From Sulfidibacterium sp964456625 (GTDB lineage Bacteria > Bacteroidota > Bacteroidia > Bacteroidales > F082): a DNA stretch of 14,623 nucleotides. Numbering within the stretch: position 1 is the stretch's first letter; every line of letters begins with the position of its first letter. Where the stretch lies: assembly GCA_964456625.1 (NCBI GenBank), contig CAYWBO010000070.1, positions 1-14,623 of the forward strand, given 5' to 3'. Below, piece after piece: positions 1 to 6,069 of the stretch. The notes below the pieces were generated by a model that had not been told where the DNA came from, made no database searches, and saw only the letters and a program-made list of their open reading frames with translations. Both the position numbers and the translations under genes were made by a program.

Positions 1-752
1 CACGCATGCAAATGCTGGGCGCCGAAGTGCGGCCCGCATTATCAGGAAGCCAAACACTGAAAGACGCTACCAACGAAGCCATCCGCGACTGGATCAATCA
101 TCCGGAAGATACCTATTATCTGATCGGTTCCGTGGTGGGGCCGCATCCCTATCCGGACATGGTGGCACGATTCCAGTCGGTGATCAGCGAAGAAATGAAA
201 CAGCAGCTCCAGGAAAAAACGGGCCGTGATTATCCTGACAAGATCATCGCCTGTGTGGGAGGTGGCAGCAATGCGGCAGGAGCATTCTATCATTACCTCG
301 ACAACGAGAAAACAGAGCTCATTGCCGTCGAAGCGGAAGGACTGGGTTTGGAAAGCGGACAGACGGCCGCCACCACACAAACCGGCAGCGAGGGGATCAT
401 CCACGGAAGCCGGACTTTGCTGATGCAAAACGCCGAAGGTCAGATCACGGAACCCTACTCCATTTCCGCCGGACTGGATTATCCCGGCATCGGACCGCTG
501 CATGCCCATCTGTTCAAAAGCGGCCGCGGCCGTTTTATGGGCGCAACCGACCAGGAAGCCCTGCATGCTGCCTACGAACTCACACGGCTCGAAGGCATCA
601 TCCCGGCGCTGGAATCGGCACATGCCCTGGCAGCACTGGGAAAAATCGCGTTGAAAAAAGACGAAAATGTGGTGGTGAACCTTTCGGGACGCGGCGACAA
701 AGATCTGCAGGCTTACATCAACAATTTGAGTGATTTCGAAAAACAAATTTAG
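1..752 (+). CDS. trpB: Tryptophan synthase beta chain, C-terminal part (5' end outside window)
   Basis: TrpB condenses indole with serine to make tryptophan, using PLP, in an alpha2-beta2 complex with TrpA. The reading frame is already open at the window edge, so the first ATG at 6 is internal. About 249 C-terminal residues are present; the family is usually near 395, so roughly 145 residues, including the PLP-binding lysine, lie upstream. Visible landmarks are LGAEV near the start, GPHPYP, the glycine loop GGGSNAAG that holds the PLP phosphate, and the EGIIPALESAHALA segment near the end. The stop lies 22 nt before the preferred trpA start, which indicates one transcript. The frame is intact to its stop. 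The identification rests on family wording that is very conserved, so it is close to certain. Confidence 0.97.
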   Translation, partial: RMQMLGAEVRPALSGSQTLKDATNEAIRDWINHPEDTYYLIGSVVGPHPYPDMVARFQSVISEEMKQQLQEKTGRDYPDKIIACVGGGSNAAGAFYHYLDNEKTELIAVEAEGLGLESGQTAATTQTGSEGIIHGSRTLLMQNAEGQITEPYSISAGLDYPGIGPLHAHLFKSGRGRFMGATDQEALHAAYELTRLEGIIPALESAHALAALGKIALKKDENVVVNLSGRGDKDLQAYINNLSDFEKQI

Positions 753-774
753 CAACCGGAAAAGACGAACTCAA

Positions 775-1542
775 ATGAACAGAATCGAAAAATTATTTCA
801 AAGCAAAAAAAACATCCTGAATATCTACCTCACGGCAGGTTATCCGAAACTGAACGATACCGTTGAGATTGTCAGGGAACTGGAAAAATCCGGTGTGGAT
901 ATGGTCGAGATCGGCATGCCTTTTTCCGATCCGCTGGCCGACGGCCCGGTGATCCAGCACAGCAGCACCGTGGCATTGAAAAACGGGATGACACTGAACC
1001 GGATCTTTTCGCAGATCGAAGTACTCCGGGAAACGTCAAATGTCCCCATCATCATGATGGGATATTTCAACCAACTGATGCAGTATGGAGAAGACGCTTT
1101 TTTCGAAAAAGCTTCCCAATGCGGCGTGGACGGACTGATCATCCCTGACCTGCCGGTGGAAATCTATCAGGAAGTGTATCGCGACCTGGCAGAAAAATGG
1201 GGACTGGCCATGGTCTTCCTCATCAGTCCGCAAACGGAAGAAGGACGCATCCGTTTGCTGGATGAAGCCAGCAGCGGGTTTCTTTATGTGGTTTCGTCGG
1301 CTTCTACCACAGGAAAGATCTCCAACATGAAACAGGAAACAGCTTACTTTGAACGCATTCAAAACATGGGACTGAAGAATCCGTTGCTTATCGGTTTCGG
1401 CATCTCAGACAAAAAAAGTTACGATACCGCCTGCCGTTATGCCTCAGGCGCGATCATCGGAAGTGCGTTCATCCGCGCCCTCGAAAAGAGCGAAAATCTC
1501 AAAGCATCCATTCAGGAATTTATTAAAAGCATCAGACCATGA
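775..1542 (+). CDS. trpA: Tryptophan synthase alpha chain
   Basis: TrpA cleaves indole-3-glycerol phosphate to indole and glyceraldehyde 3-phosphate and passes indole to TrpB through the intersubunit tunnel. The protein has 255 residues, close to the family norm. It shows the TIM-barrel landmarks YLTAGYP, the catalytic-glutamate segment VEIGMPFSDPLADGP, PDLPVE with the catalytic aspartate, and the phosphate-binding IGFGIS. I chose the ATG at 775, 22 nt after trpB, because the family begins with a motif like MNRI..LF. An in-frame ATG at 730 would add 15 basic residues and overlap trpB by 23 nt, which is less likely. The stop overlaps the next gene by 4 nt (ATGA), so translation is probably coupled. 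Confidence 0.97.
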   Translation: MNRIEKLFQSKKNILNIYLTAGYPKLNDTVEIVRELEKSGVDMVEIGMPFSDPLADGPVIQHSSTVALKNGMTLNRIFSQIEVLRETSNVPIIMMGYFNQLMQYGEDAFFEKASQCGVDGLIIPDLPVEIYQEVYRDLAEKWGLAMVFLISPQTEEGRIRLLDEASSGFLYVVSSASTTGKISNMKQETAYFERIQNMGLKNPLLIGFGISDKKSYDTACRYASGAIIGSAFIRALEKSENLKASIQEFIKSIRP

Positions 1543-2549
1543 TCATTCAACTAAAAAAAGATATTACGGAACAGGAAAGAGAAAACATCCTGGAACAACT
1601 ACAGCTTCTGGATATTAACCCGCAACCGGTCAAAACCAATTTTAAAGAATACATTGTCGGGATCGCTAAAAAGGATTTCGACATCCGCCAGATCGGCAAT
1701 ATGAAAGGAATCTCGGACATCCACCGCGTTTCCGATAGTTATAAAATGGTGTCCAAAAAGTGGAAGCTGCACAATACGGTGATCGATCTGGGGGACGGCA
1801 TCACGATTGGAAACGGCGATCTCGCCATCATGTCGGGGCCCTGCTCCATCGAAAGCGAGAAACAAATTGAAAGTATCGTGTCACATCTGCTGAAAAACGA
1901 CGTACGGATCATGCGCGGCGGTGTTTATAAGCCCAGGAGCTCGCCTTATTCGTTTCGCGGACTGGGTATCGACGGGCTGAAAATGTTTTACAAACATTGT
2001 TCTGAAAACGGCATCAGAGTAATTTCAGAAGTGATGCAGGTTTCGCAGGTGGAAGAAATGCTGGATTACGTAGACATCTTTCAGGTGGGAGCCCGCAATT
2101 CTCAGAATTTTAACCTGCTGGATGTACTGGGACAGGTGGACAAACCTGTGATGATCAAAAGAGGGATTTCGGGAACCATCGACGAGCTTTTATATTCGGC
2201 GGAATATGTCTTTTCCAACGGAAATGAAAAAATCCTGCTTTGCGAACGCGGCATCCGCACTTTTGAACGCGCTGCACGTAACACCCTCGACCTGAGTGCC
2301 GTCCCGATCCTGAAAGACAAGACACATCTTCCGGTGATCGTAGATCCCTCGCATGGCGTCGGGATTCGGAAGTTCGTACCTACCATGGCCCTGGCAGGCG
2401 TCATGAGCGGCGCCGACGGCGTTATCATGGAGATTCATGAAACGCCCGAAAAGGCTTTTTCCGACGGACAACAGAGCCTGTATTATCAGCAGGCCGAAAA
2501 ACTCTACAAAGAACTCCGTCAAACCAGAGAACTGGTAAACAGCTTCTAG
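1539..2549 (+). CDS. aroF: DAHP synthase, type I-beta, with N-terminal ferredoxin-like regulatory domain
   Basis: This enzyme joins PEP and erythrose 4-phosphate, the first step of the shikimate pathway. It has 336 residues. Residues 1 to about 70 fit the small ferredoxin-like domain seen in the Thermotoga maritima enzyme, where it mediates feedback inhibition. The barrel follows, with GPCS (metal ligand Cys102), KPRSSPYSFRGLG (131-143), DPSH (His272), Glu298 and Asp309, so the expected metal ligands are all present. It starts inside the trpA stop (4-nt overlap) and ends just before a terminator, making it the last gene of the trp operon. That position suggests it supplies precursor when tryptophan is made. 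Which amino acid inhibits it cannot be read from the sequence. A second, differently built DAHP synthase lies at 12707-13804. Confidence 0.93.
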   Translation: MIIQLKKDITEQERENILEQLQLLDINPQPVKTNFKEYIVGIAKKDFDIRQIGNMKGISDIHRVSDSYKMVSKKWKLHNTVIDLGDGITIGNGDLAIMSGPCSIESEKQIESIVSHLLKNDVRIMRGGVYKPRSSPYSFRGLGIDGLKMFYKHCSENGIRVISEVMQVSQVEEMLDYVDIFQVGARNSQNFNLLDVLGQVDKPVMIKRGISGTIDELLYSAEYVFSNGNEKILLCERGIRTFERAARNTLDLSAVPILKDKTHLPVIVDPSHGVGIRKFVPTMALAGVMSGADGVIMEIHETPEKAFSDGQQSLYYQQAEKLYKELRQTRELVNSF

Positions 2550-2584
2550 ATCAAAAATGACAATTCCTTAATTATAAATGATCG

Positions 2585-2622
2585 AAAGGGGGATGCCGTA
2601 AAGACATTCCTCTTTTGTTTTT
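2585..2622 (+). terminator. Rho-independent terminator of the trp operon
   Basis: An 11-bp stem pairs 2585-2595 (AAAGGGGGATG) with 2605-2615 (CATTCCTCTTT), allowing two G-U pairs, around a 9-nt loop. A T-rich tail broken by one G follows (2613-2622). It lies 36 nt after the DAHP synthase stop. Confidence 0.8.
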
Positions 2623-2707
2623 AAGCCGCGATCGATAATATAATTACTGATCATCAATCAGATAAATACTTTTCCCCGCTTTATTTTGTATCATTTTCTA
2701 TGTAATT

Positions 2708-2727
2708 CCCTTAGTGCATTTTAAGGG
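2708..2727. repeat. Short inverted repeat upstream of the ammonium transporter
   Basis: CCCTTA (2708-2713) and TAAGGG (2722-2727) form a perfect 6-bp inverted repeat with an 8-nt spacer. It lies 34 bp upstream of the promoter-like box of amt, a position where an activator or repressor could bind. No T tract follows, so it is not a terminator. Its role is inferred from position only. Confidence 0.3.
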
Positions 2728-2760
2728 ATTCCCCCTATGGAAATACATTAAGATAGCTAT

Positions 2761-2768
2761 TATATTTG
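2761..2768 (+). promoter_or_regulatory. Bacteroidota-type -7 box (TATATTTG) for amt
   Basis: TATATTTG matches the TAnnTTTG -7 consensus of the primary sigma factor in Bacteroidota. No clear TTTG -33 element is seen at the expected spacing, so the promoter may need an activator. Initiation a few bases downstream would give a leader of about 50 nt before the ATG at 2829. Confidence 0.45.
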
Positions 2769-2828
2769 GTCGGTTTTAGCAAAAGTAGCTGAAACTCAAT
2801 GTTATTTTATAACTAAACTCAAAAAATT

Positions 2829-4046
2829 ATGTTTGATACAGGGACAACGACGTTTATGATTCTGTCTACCAGCCTTGTGATGTTGATGACACCAGGACTT
2901 GCCTTTTTCTATGGCGGGTTAGCCAGTAAACGAAACATTCTGGGAATCATGATTCAAACCTTTGCATCGTTGGGAATCACAACCGTGCTTTGGATTGCCT
3001 TTGGTTATTCATTATGTTTTAGTGGCGGCCAGGGCGAAATTTTCGGGAACTTTCATCAGGCTTTTCTGAACGGCATTCCTTTTTCGGATGCATTTCAAGG
3101 GGCAGGGGGAAAGTATCCAACTTTTATTTTCGTAGCCTACCAGATGATGTTTGCCATCATTACACCGGCGCTGATCACCGGTGCATTTGTGAACCGTGTT
3201 ACTTTTAAAGCCTACCTTATCTTTTTGGTGGTTTGGCAGGTTCTTGTGTACTACCCATTTGTCCATATGGTATGGGGAGGCGGTTTATTGGCCAGCTGGG
3301 GTGTTGAAGACTTTGCAGGAGGTTTGGTGGTTCACGCCATCGCCGGTTTTGCTGCACTGGCCTCAGTTTTCTATGTGGGAAAACGTCACGATCGCCAGTC
3401 TCCACCAAACAGTATTCCGTTGGTCGCCATTGGCACCGGTTTGCTATGGTTCGGATGGTACGGCTTTAACGCCGGCAGCGAACTGAAAGTGGACGACATT
3501 ACTACCCTGGCTTTCCTGAACACCGACGTTGCAGCCTCCTTTGCAGCCGTAACATGGTTGGTCATCGAATGGGTTCATGTTGGTAAACCAAAATTTGTCG
3601 GCCTGTTGACGGGCTCTGTCGCCGGTTTGGCCACCATCACACCCGCCGCAGGATTTGTTCCGTTGTGGGCAGCCATCATCATTGGTATTACAGCTTCTAT
3701 CGTTGCTTACCTTGCTGTAAGCTTAAAGAATAAGTTAGGTTGGGACGATGCATTGGATGTGTGGGGCGTTCACGGCATGGGTGGTGTCACCGGGATGATC
3801 CTACTGGGGGTCTTCGCCTCATCGGCCATCAACGGACAAAGCGGTTTGCTTCAGGGCAACGTGGCTTTCTTTGCCAAAGAAACCATTTCAGTAATTGCAG
3901 GAGCCGCTTATGCATTCGTGTTTACGTACATCATGCTATTCCTGATCAATAAGGTAACACATGTCCGCGTAAAAAGCGAAGATGAAGATGCCGGACTCGA
4001 CTTCGCCATCCACGGCGAAAAAGCCTACGACGAAGGCGCTTTATAA
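2829..4046 (+). CDS. amt: Ammonium transporter, Amt/MEP/Rh family
   Basis: This inner-membrane channel-like transporter takes up ammonium. The 405-residue protein matches the mature length of the family and is hydrophobic throughout, with about eleven helices expected. Visible landmarks are MTPGLAFFYGG (20-30), DFAGG with Asp161, and the pore twin histidines His169 (in GGLVVHAIAG) and His315 (in VWGVHGMGG). It starts directly at the first helix with no obvious cleavable signal peptide, unlike E. coli AmtB. The C-terminal tail (HGEKAY) is the family's cytoplasmic segment that contacts PII proteins. No glnK or PII gene is adjacent, although amtB-glnK pairing is common in other bacteria. It stands alone between its own promoter-like box and terminator, so it is probably monocistronic. 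Confidence 0.96.
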   Translation: MFDTGTTTFMILSTSLVMLMTPGLAFFYGGLASKRNILGIMIQTFASLGITTVLWIAFGYSLCFSGGQGEIFGNFHQAFLNGIPFSDAFQGAGGKYPTFIFVAYQMMFAIITPALITGAFVNRVTFKAYLIFLVVWQVLVYYPFVHMVWGGGLLASWGVEDFAGGLVVHAIAGFAALASVFYVGKRHDRQSPPNSIPLVAIGTGLLWFGWYGFNAGSELKVDDITTLAFLNTDVAASFAAVTWLVIEWVHVGKPKFVGLLTGSVAGLATITPAAGFVPLWAAIIIGITASIVAYLAVSLKNKLGWDDALDVWGVHGMGGVTGMILLGVFASSAINGQSGLLQGNVAFFAKETISVIAGAAYAFVFTYIMLFLINKVTHVRVKSEDEDAGLDFAIHGEKAYDEGAL

Positions 4047-4068
4047 ACGAAATCAGGACAATTACTTT

Positions 4069-4102
4069 AAAGCTGTCTCATGAATTTGGGGCAGCTTTTT
4101 TT
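4069..4102 (+). terminator. Rho-independent terminator of amt
   Basis: Stem 4069-4079 (AAAGCTGTCTC) pairs with 4088-4098 (GGGGCAGCTTT), with two G-U pairs, around an 8-nt loop. A run of seven T follows (4096-4102). It lies 22 nt after the amt stop. Confidence 0.87.
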
Positions 4103-4380
4103 ATGATTAATGTTGAGTGATACACCGGCTCGACTATTTGCTGTTCGCTTTGGCCATGGATTCAATCTTTCCTTAGTTTCACTCACTTTGTCACTCAGTC
4201 ACCTCGTCACTTTGTCACCTTTTCGGGCGGCTTTTCCGGCTGTCCGCTGTAGTCCCGGCATTACAAGCCGTGTTCCGTCACAGGCTCCCGGGGGCTTCCT
4301 CCGGTCGCCCCTGTAGCCCTGCTCCACATCGGCCTCCATCACCGGGGGCTGCCGCTTCCATCCGGGCCGCATTGGATTTC
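4103..4380. other. Non-coding, G+C-rich intergenic patch, possibly a dispersed repeat element
   Basis: This part of the 559-bp gap between amt and pyk holds no convincing gene. From about 4220 to 4370 the sequence is clearly richer in G and C than the flanking intergenic DNA, which is unusual for a spacer. It contains a partial internal duplication: CCCGGGGGCTTCC around 4288 and CACCGGGGGCTGCCGCTTCC around 4340. A 68-codon frame at 4110-4316 has no recognisable domain and a composition expected from the underlying repeats. My reading is a member of a family of interspersed non-coding repeats, but one copy cannot prove this. Confidence 0.4.
4183..4219. repeat. Imperfect octamer tandem repeat, TCACnnnG
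   Basis: Four successive 8-nt units read TCACTTTG, TCACTCAG, TCACCTCG and TCACTTTG, followed by a partial TCACC. The first and last full units are identical. The array sits at the left border of a G+C-rich non-coding patch. The 8-nt period cannot be codon-driven and is too short for CRISPR. Its function is unknown. Confidence 0.7.
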
Positions 4381-4381
4381 A

Positions 4382-4420
4382 GATGTGAGGATGTCTGACG
4401 TAGGACAATTCACTCACATC
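4382..4420. repeat. Inverted repeat GATGTGAG / CTCACATC
   Basis: GATGTGAG (4382-4389) and CTCACATC (4413-4420) are perfect 8-bp inverted copies separated by 23 nt. An inner TGTC/GACA pair (4392-4395 with 4404-4407) could extend the fold. It lies at the right edge of the G+C-rich patch, so it may be the element's end or an independent hairpin. There is no T tail. Confidence 0.35.
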
Positions 4421-4506
4421 AATAATCAAACATAAGTCTATGCAATCGTTTCCATAAAAAAAGCATGATCAAGAAGCTCAATACACTAAGTATAAAACCA
4501 TGACTA

Positions 4507-4543
4507 TTAATAAATTTCCCGGGTCCGACGCCCGGTTTATTAA
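4507..4543. repeat. Compound inverted repeat upstream of pyk
   Basis: TTAATAAA (4507-4514) pairs with TTTATTAA (4536-4543). Inside it, CCGGG (4519-4523) pairs with CCCGG (4531-4535) around a 7-nt loop, leaving TTTC unpaired on the left. It ends 35 bp before the pyk -7 box. With no T tract on either side it looks more like an operator or cruciform-forming site than a terminator. Confidence 0.45.
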
Positions 4544-4578
4544 AATCGGGTTCTCTGAACAAAAACAAATTTAAACAG

Positions 4579-4586
4579 TACTTTTG
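4579..4586 (+). promoter_or_regulatory. Bacteroidota-type -7 box (TACTTTTG) for pyk
   Basis: TACTTTTG matches TAnnTTTG and lies 19 nt before the pyk ATG. A weak -33 candidate, TCTG (4554-4557), is 21 bp upstream. Predicted initiation near 4593 would leave a leader of about 13 nt. Confidence 0.55.
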
Positions 4587-4605
4587 CATCAAATAAAGAA
4601 TTCGT

Positions 4606-6012
4606 ATGGCAAGAAAAGCAAAAATCGTTGCCACTTTAGGCCCCGTCAGTGACAATATCTCTTCGATCAATAAATTGATTCAGGCAGGCGTCAACATTTT
4701 CCGGTTGAATTTTTCGTACGGCACCCATGAAAGCCATCTGAAAAGCTTTCAGCGCATCCGTGAATGTGCCGAAAAACAAGGAAAAGATGTGGCCATCATG
4801 CAGGATATCTGCGGTCCCAAGATCAGAATCAAGGGGATGAATGGCATTCATGAAATCAAAAAGGGCGATACGCTAACCATGGCAAAAACTGCGAACGGTG
4901 AAACCTTCAGCATCACCTATCCTGAACTGATCGACCAGCTCAACGAAGGAGACGAAGTGTATTTTGCAGACGGAACCGTAAAAGCTCGTGTGGACATCAA
5001 AAATGACGACTCTTTGATTCTGAAAGCACTGACAAGAGGCATGCTTCGTGAAGGCAAAGGCGTGAACATTCCCAGGGCCGGGATCAAAATGTCCGCACTG
5101 ACGGAAAAAGACAAGGACGACTTGCGATTCGGGGCACAGATCGGAATAGACCTCGTGGCTGTTTCTTTTGTCGAGACCAAACAGGACATTCTGGATGCCC
5201 GGAAAATCCTGAAAGAAAACAACTCCGACGCCTGGGTCATCGCCAAAATTGAAAGAAAATCTGCGCTGAAAAATCTGGACGACATCCTCACGGAAGTCAA
5301 CGGACTGATGGTCGCCCGCGGCGATCTGGGCGTGGAAGCAGGGATGTTCGTCTTGCCTGCCCTTCAAAAAGAGATCATCCGCAAAGCCAACGAGAACGCA
5401 TTGCCGGTGATCACAGCTACTCAAATGCTGACCTCCATGCTCCATGCCCCCTCTCCCACCCGCGCCGAGATCTCCGACATCGCCAACGCTGTCTTCGATG
5501 GGACCGACGCTGTGATGCTTTCTGATGAAACCGCAGTAGGTGAATTTCCTGTGGATGCCGTAAAAGTCATGGCACAGACGCTGCTGATGACGGAAAAGAA
5601 TTTCAATTATCAGAAAAGAGCCAAATATTCAAAAGAGGAAGCCTTTGCCCACGCAGCTTCCGAACTTTCACAATTTGTGAAATGCAAAGCCATTGCCAGC
5701 ATCTCCACCACAGGAGCCATCGTACGGCAGATATCAAAATTCCGTCCCAAAAAAGACATCCTGGCCATCTCCTTCAACGAAAGGCTTAAAAACAAACTGG
5801 CATTGGTCTGGGGCGTAAAAAAGACCTACATCATCAAACAAGATGTCAGCGAAACAAAAATGATTTACCAGTTCCTGCAACAGGTAGACAGCAAGGAAGA
5901 CTACATCATCACCATGGGTTCAAAAACCGGAAAACAGGGAACCACCAACATGGTGCGCCTTATGGATAAGATTGAAAAAGAGAAAATTTTCAGTCGCTAT
6001 CTTACCCAATAA
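4606..6012 (+). CDS. pyk: Pyruvate kinase
   Basis: Pyruvate kinase transfers phosphate from PEP to ADP at the end of glycolysis. The 468-residue length fits the barrel, B and C domains without the extra PEP-utiliser domain of some bacterial forms. Key residues include Arg33 and Asn35 in RLNFSYG, the segment QDICGPKIRI (66-75), the catalytic lysine Lys214 and metal ligand Glu216 in IAKIE, Asp240 in RGDLGVE, and Thr272 in ATQML. Lys72 sits where potassium-dependent enzymes have Glu (rabbit Glu117), which predicts a potassium-independent enzyme. Tyr38 replaces the usual His of the NFSHG motif. The gene has its own promoter-like box and a 57-nt gap to tilS. It competes with the two DAHP synthases here for PEP, but nothing in the sequence links their control. 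Confidence 0.95.
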   Translation: MARKAKIVATLGPVSDNISSINKLIQAGVNIFRLNFSYGTHESHLKSFQRIRECAEKQGKDVAIMQDICGPKIRIKGMNGIHEIKKGDTLTMAKTANGETFSITYPELIDQLNEGDEVYFADGTVKARVDIKNDDSLILKALTRGMLREGKGVNIPRAGIKMSALTEKDKDDLRFGAQIGIDLVAVSFVETKQDILDARKILKENNSDAWVIAKIERKSALKNLDDILTEVNGLMVARGDLGVEAGMFVLPALQKEIIRKANENALPVITATQMLTSMLHAPSPTRAEISDIANAVFDGTDAVMLSDETAVGEFPVDAVKVMAQTLLMTEKNFNYQKRAKYSKEEAFAHAASELSQFVKCKAIASISTTGAIVRQISKFRPKKDILAISFNERLKNKLALVWGVKKTYIIKQDVSETKMIYQFLQQVDSKEDYIITMGSKTGKQGTTNMVRLMDKIEKEKIFSRYLTQ

Positions 6013-6057
6013 CCTGAAAAACCTGCTTCTTTTTTTCGTAGAAATGCAAACGGTTTT

Positions 6058-6065
6058 TACCTTTG
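6058..6065 (+). promoter_or_regulatory. Bacteroidota-type -7 box (TACCTTTG) abutting the tilS start
   Basis: TACCTTTG is a full match to TAnnTTTG and ends 4 nt before the GTG start of tilS. Transcription would begin at or within a few bases of the start codon, suggesting a leaderless or nearly leaderless message. A weak TTTCG (4 of 5 like the -33 TTTG region) lies near 6034-6038. Confidence 0.5.
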
Positions 6066-6069
6066 TACT

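Noticed and set aside
42..755. A 237-codon minus-strand ORF antisense to trpB
   Set aside because: It is the shadow of a highly conserved gene. It has no recognisable domain, and its Cys/His/Phe-rich composition is typical of antisense frames.
2767..2781. Sigma-54-like site (TGGTCGG...AGCA) upstream of amt
   Set aside because: The GG and GC dinucleotides are one base too close and the -12 half is poor. The overlapping TAnnTTTG box explains the region better.
4183..4219. CRISPR-like tandem repeats
   Set aside because: The units are 8 nt and contiguous, with no spacers, and no cas gene is in the window.
4110..4316. A 68-codon plus-strand ORF in the amt-pyk gap
   Set aside because: It lies across the octamer repeats and the G+C-rich patch, has no recognisable domain, and its Ser/Leu/Pro-rich composition follows from the repeats.
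4419..4670. An 83-codon minus-strand ORF over the pyk promoter
   Set aside because: It overlaps the start of pyk and the pyk promoter, has no domain, and its reading follows A/T-rich spacer.
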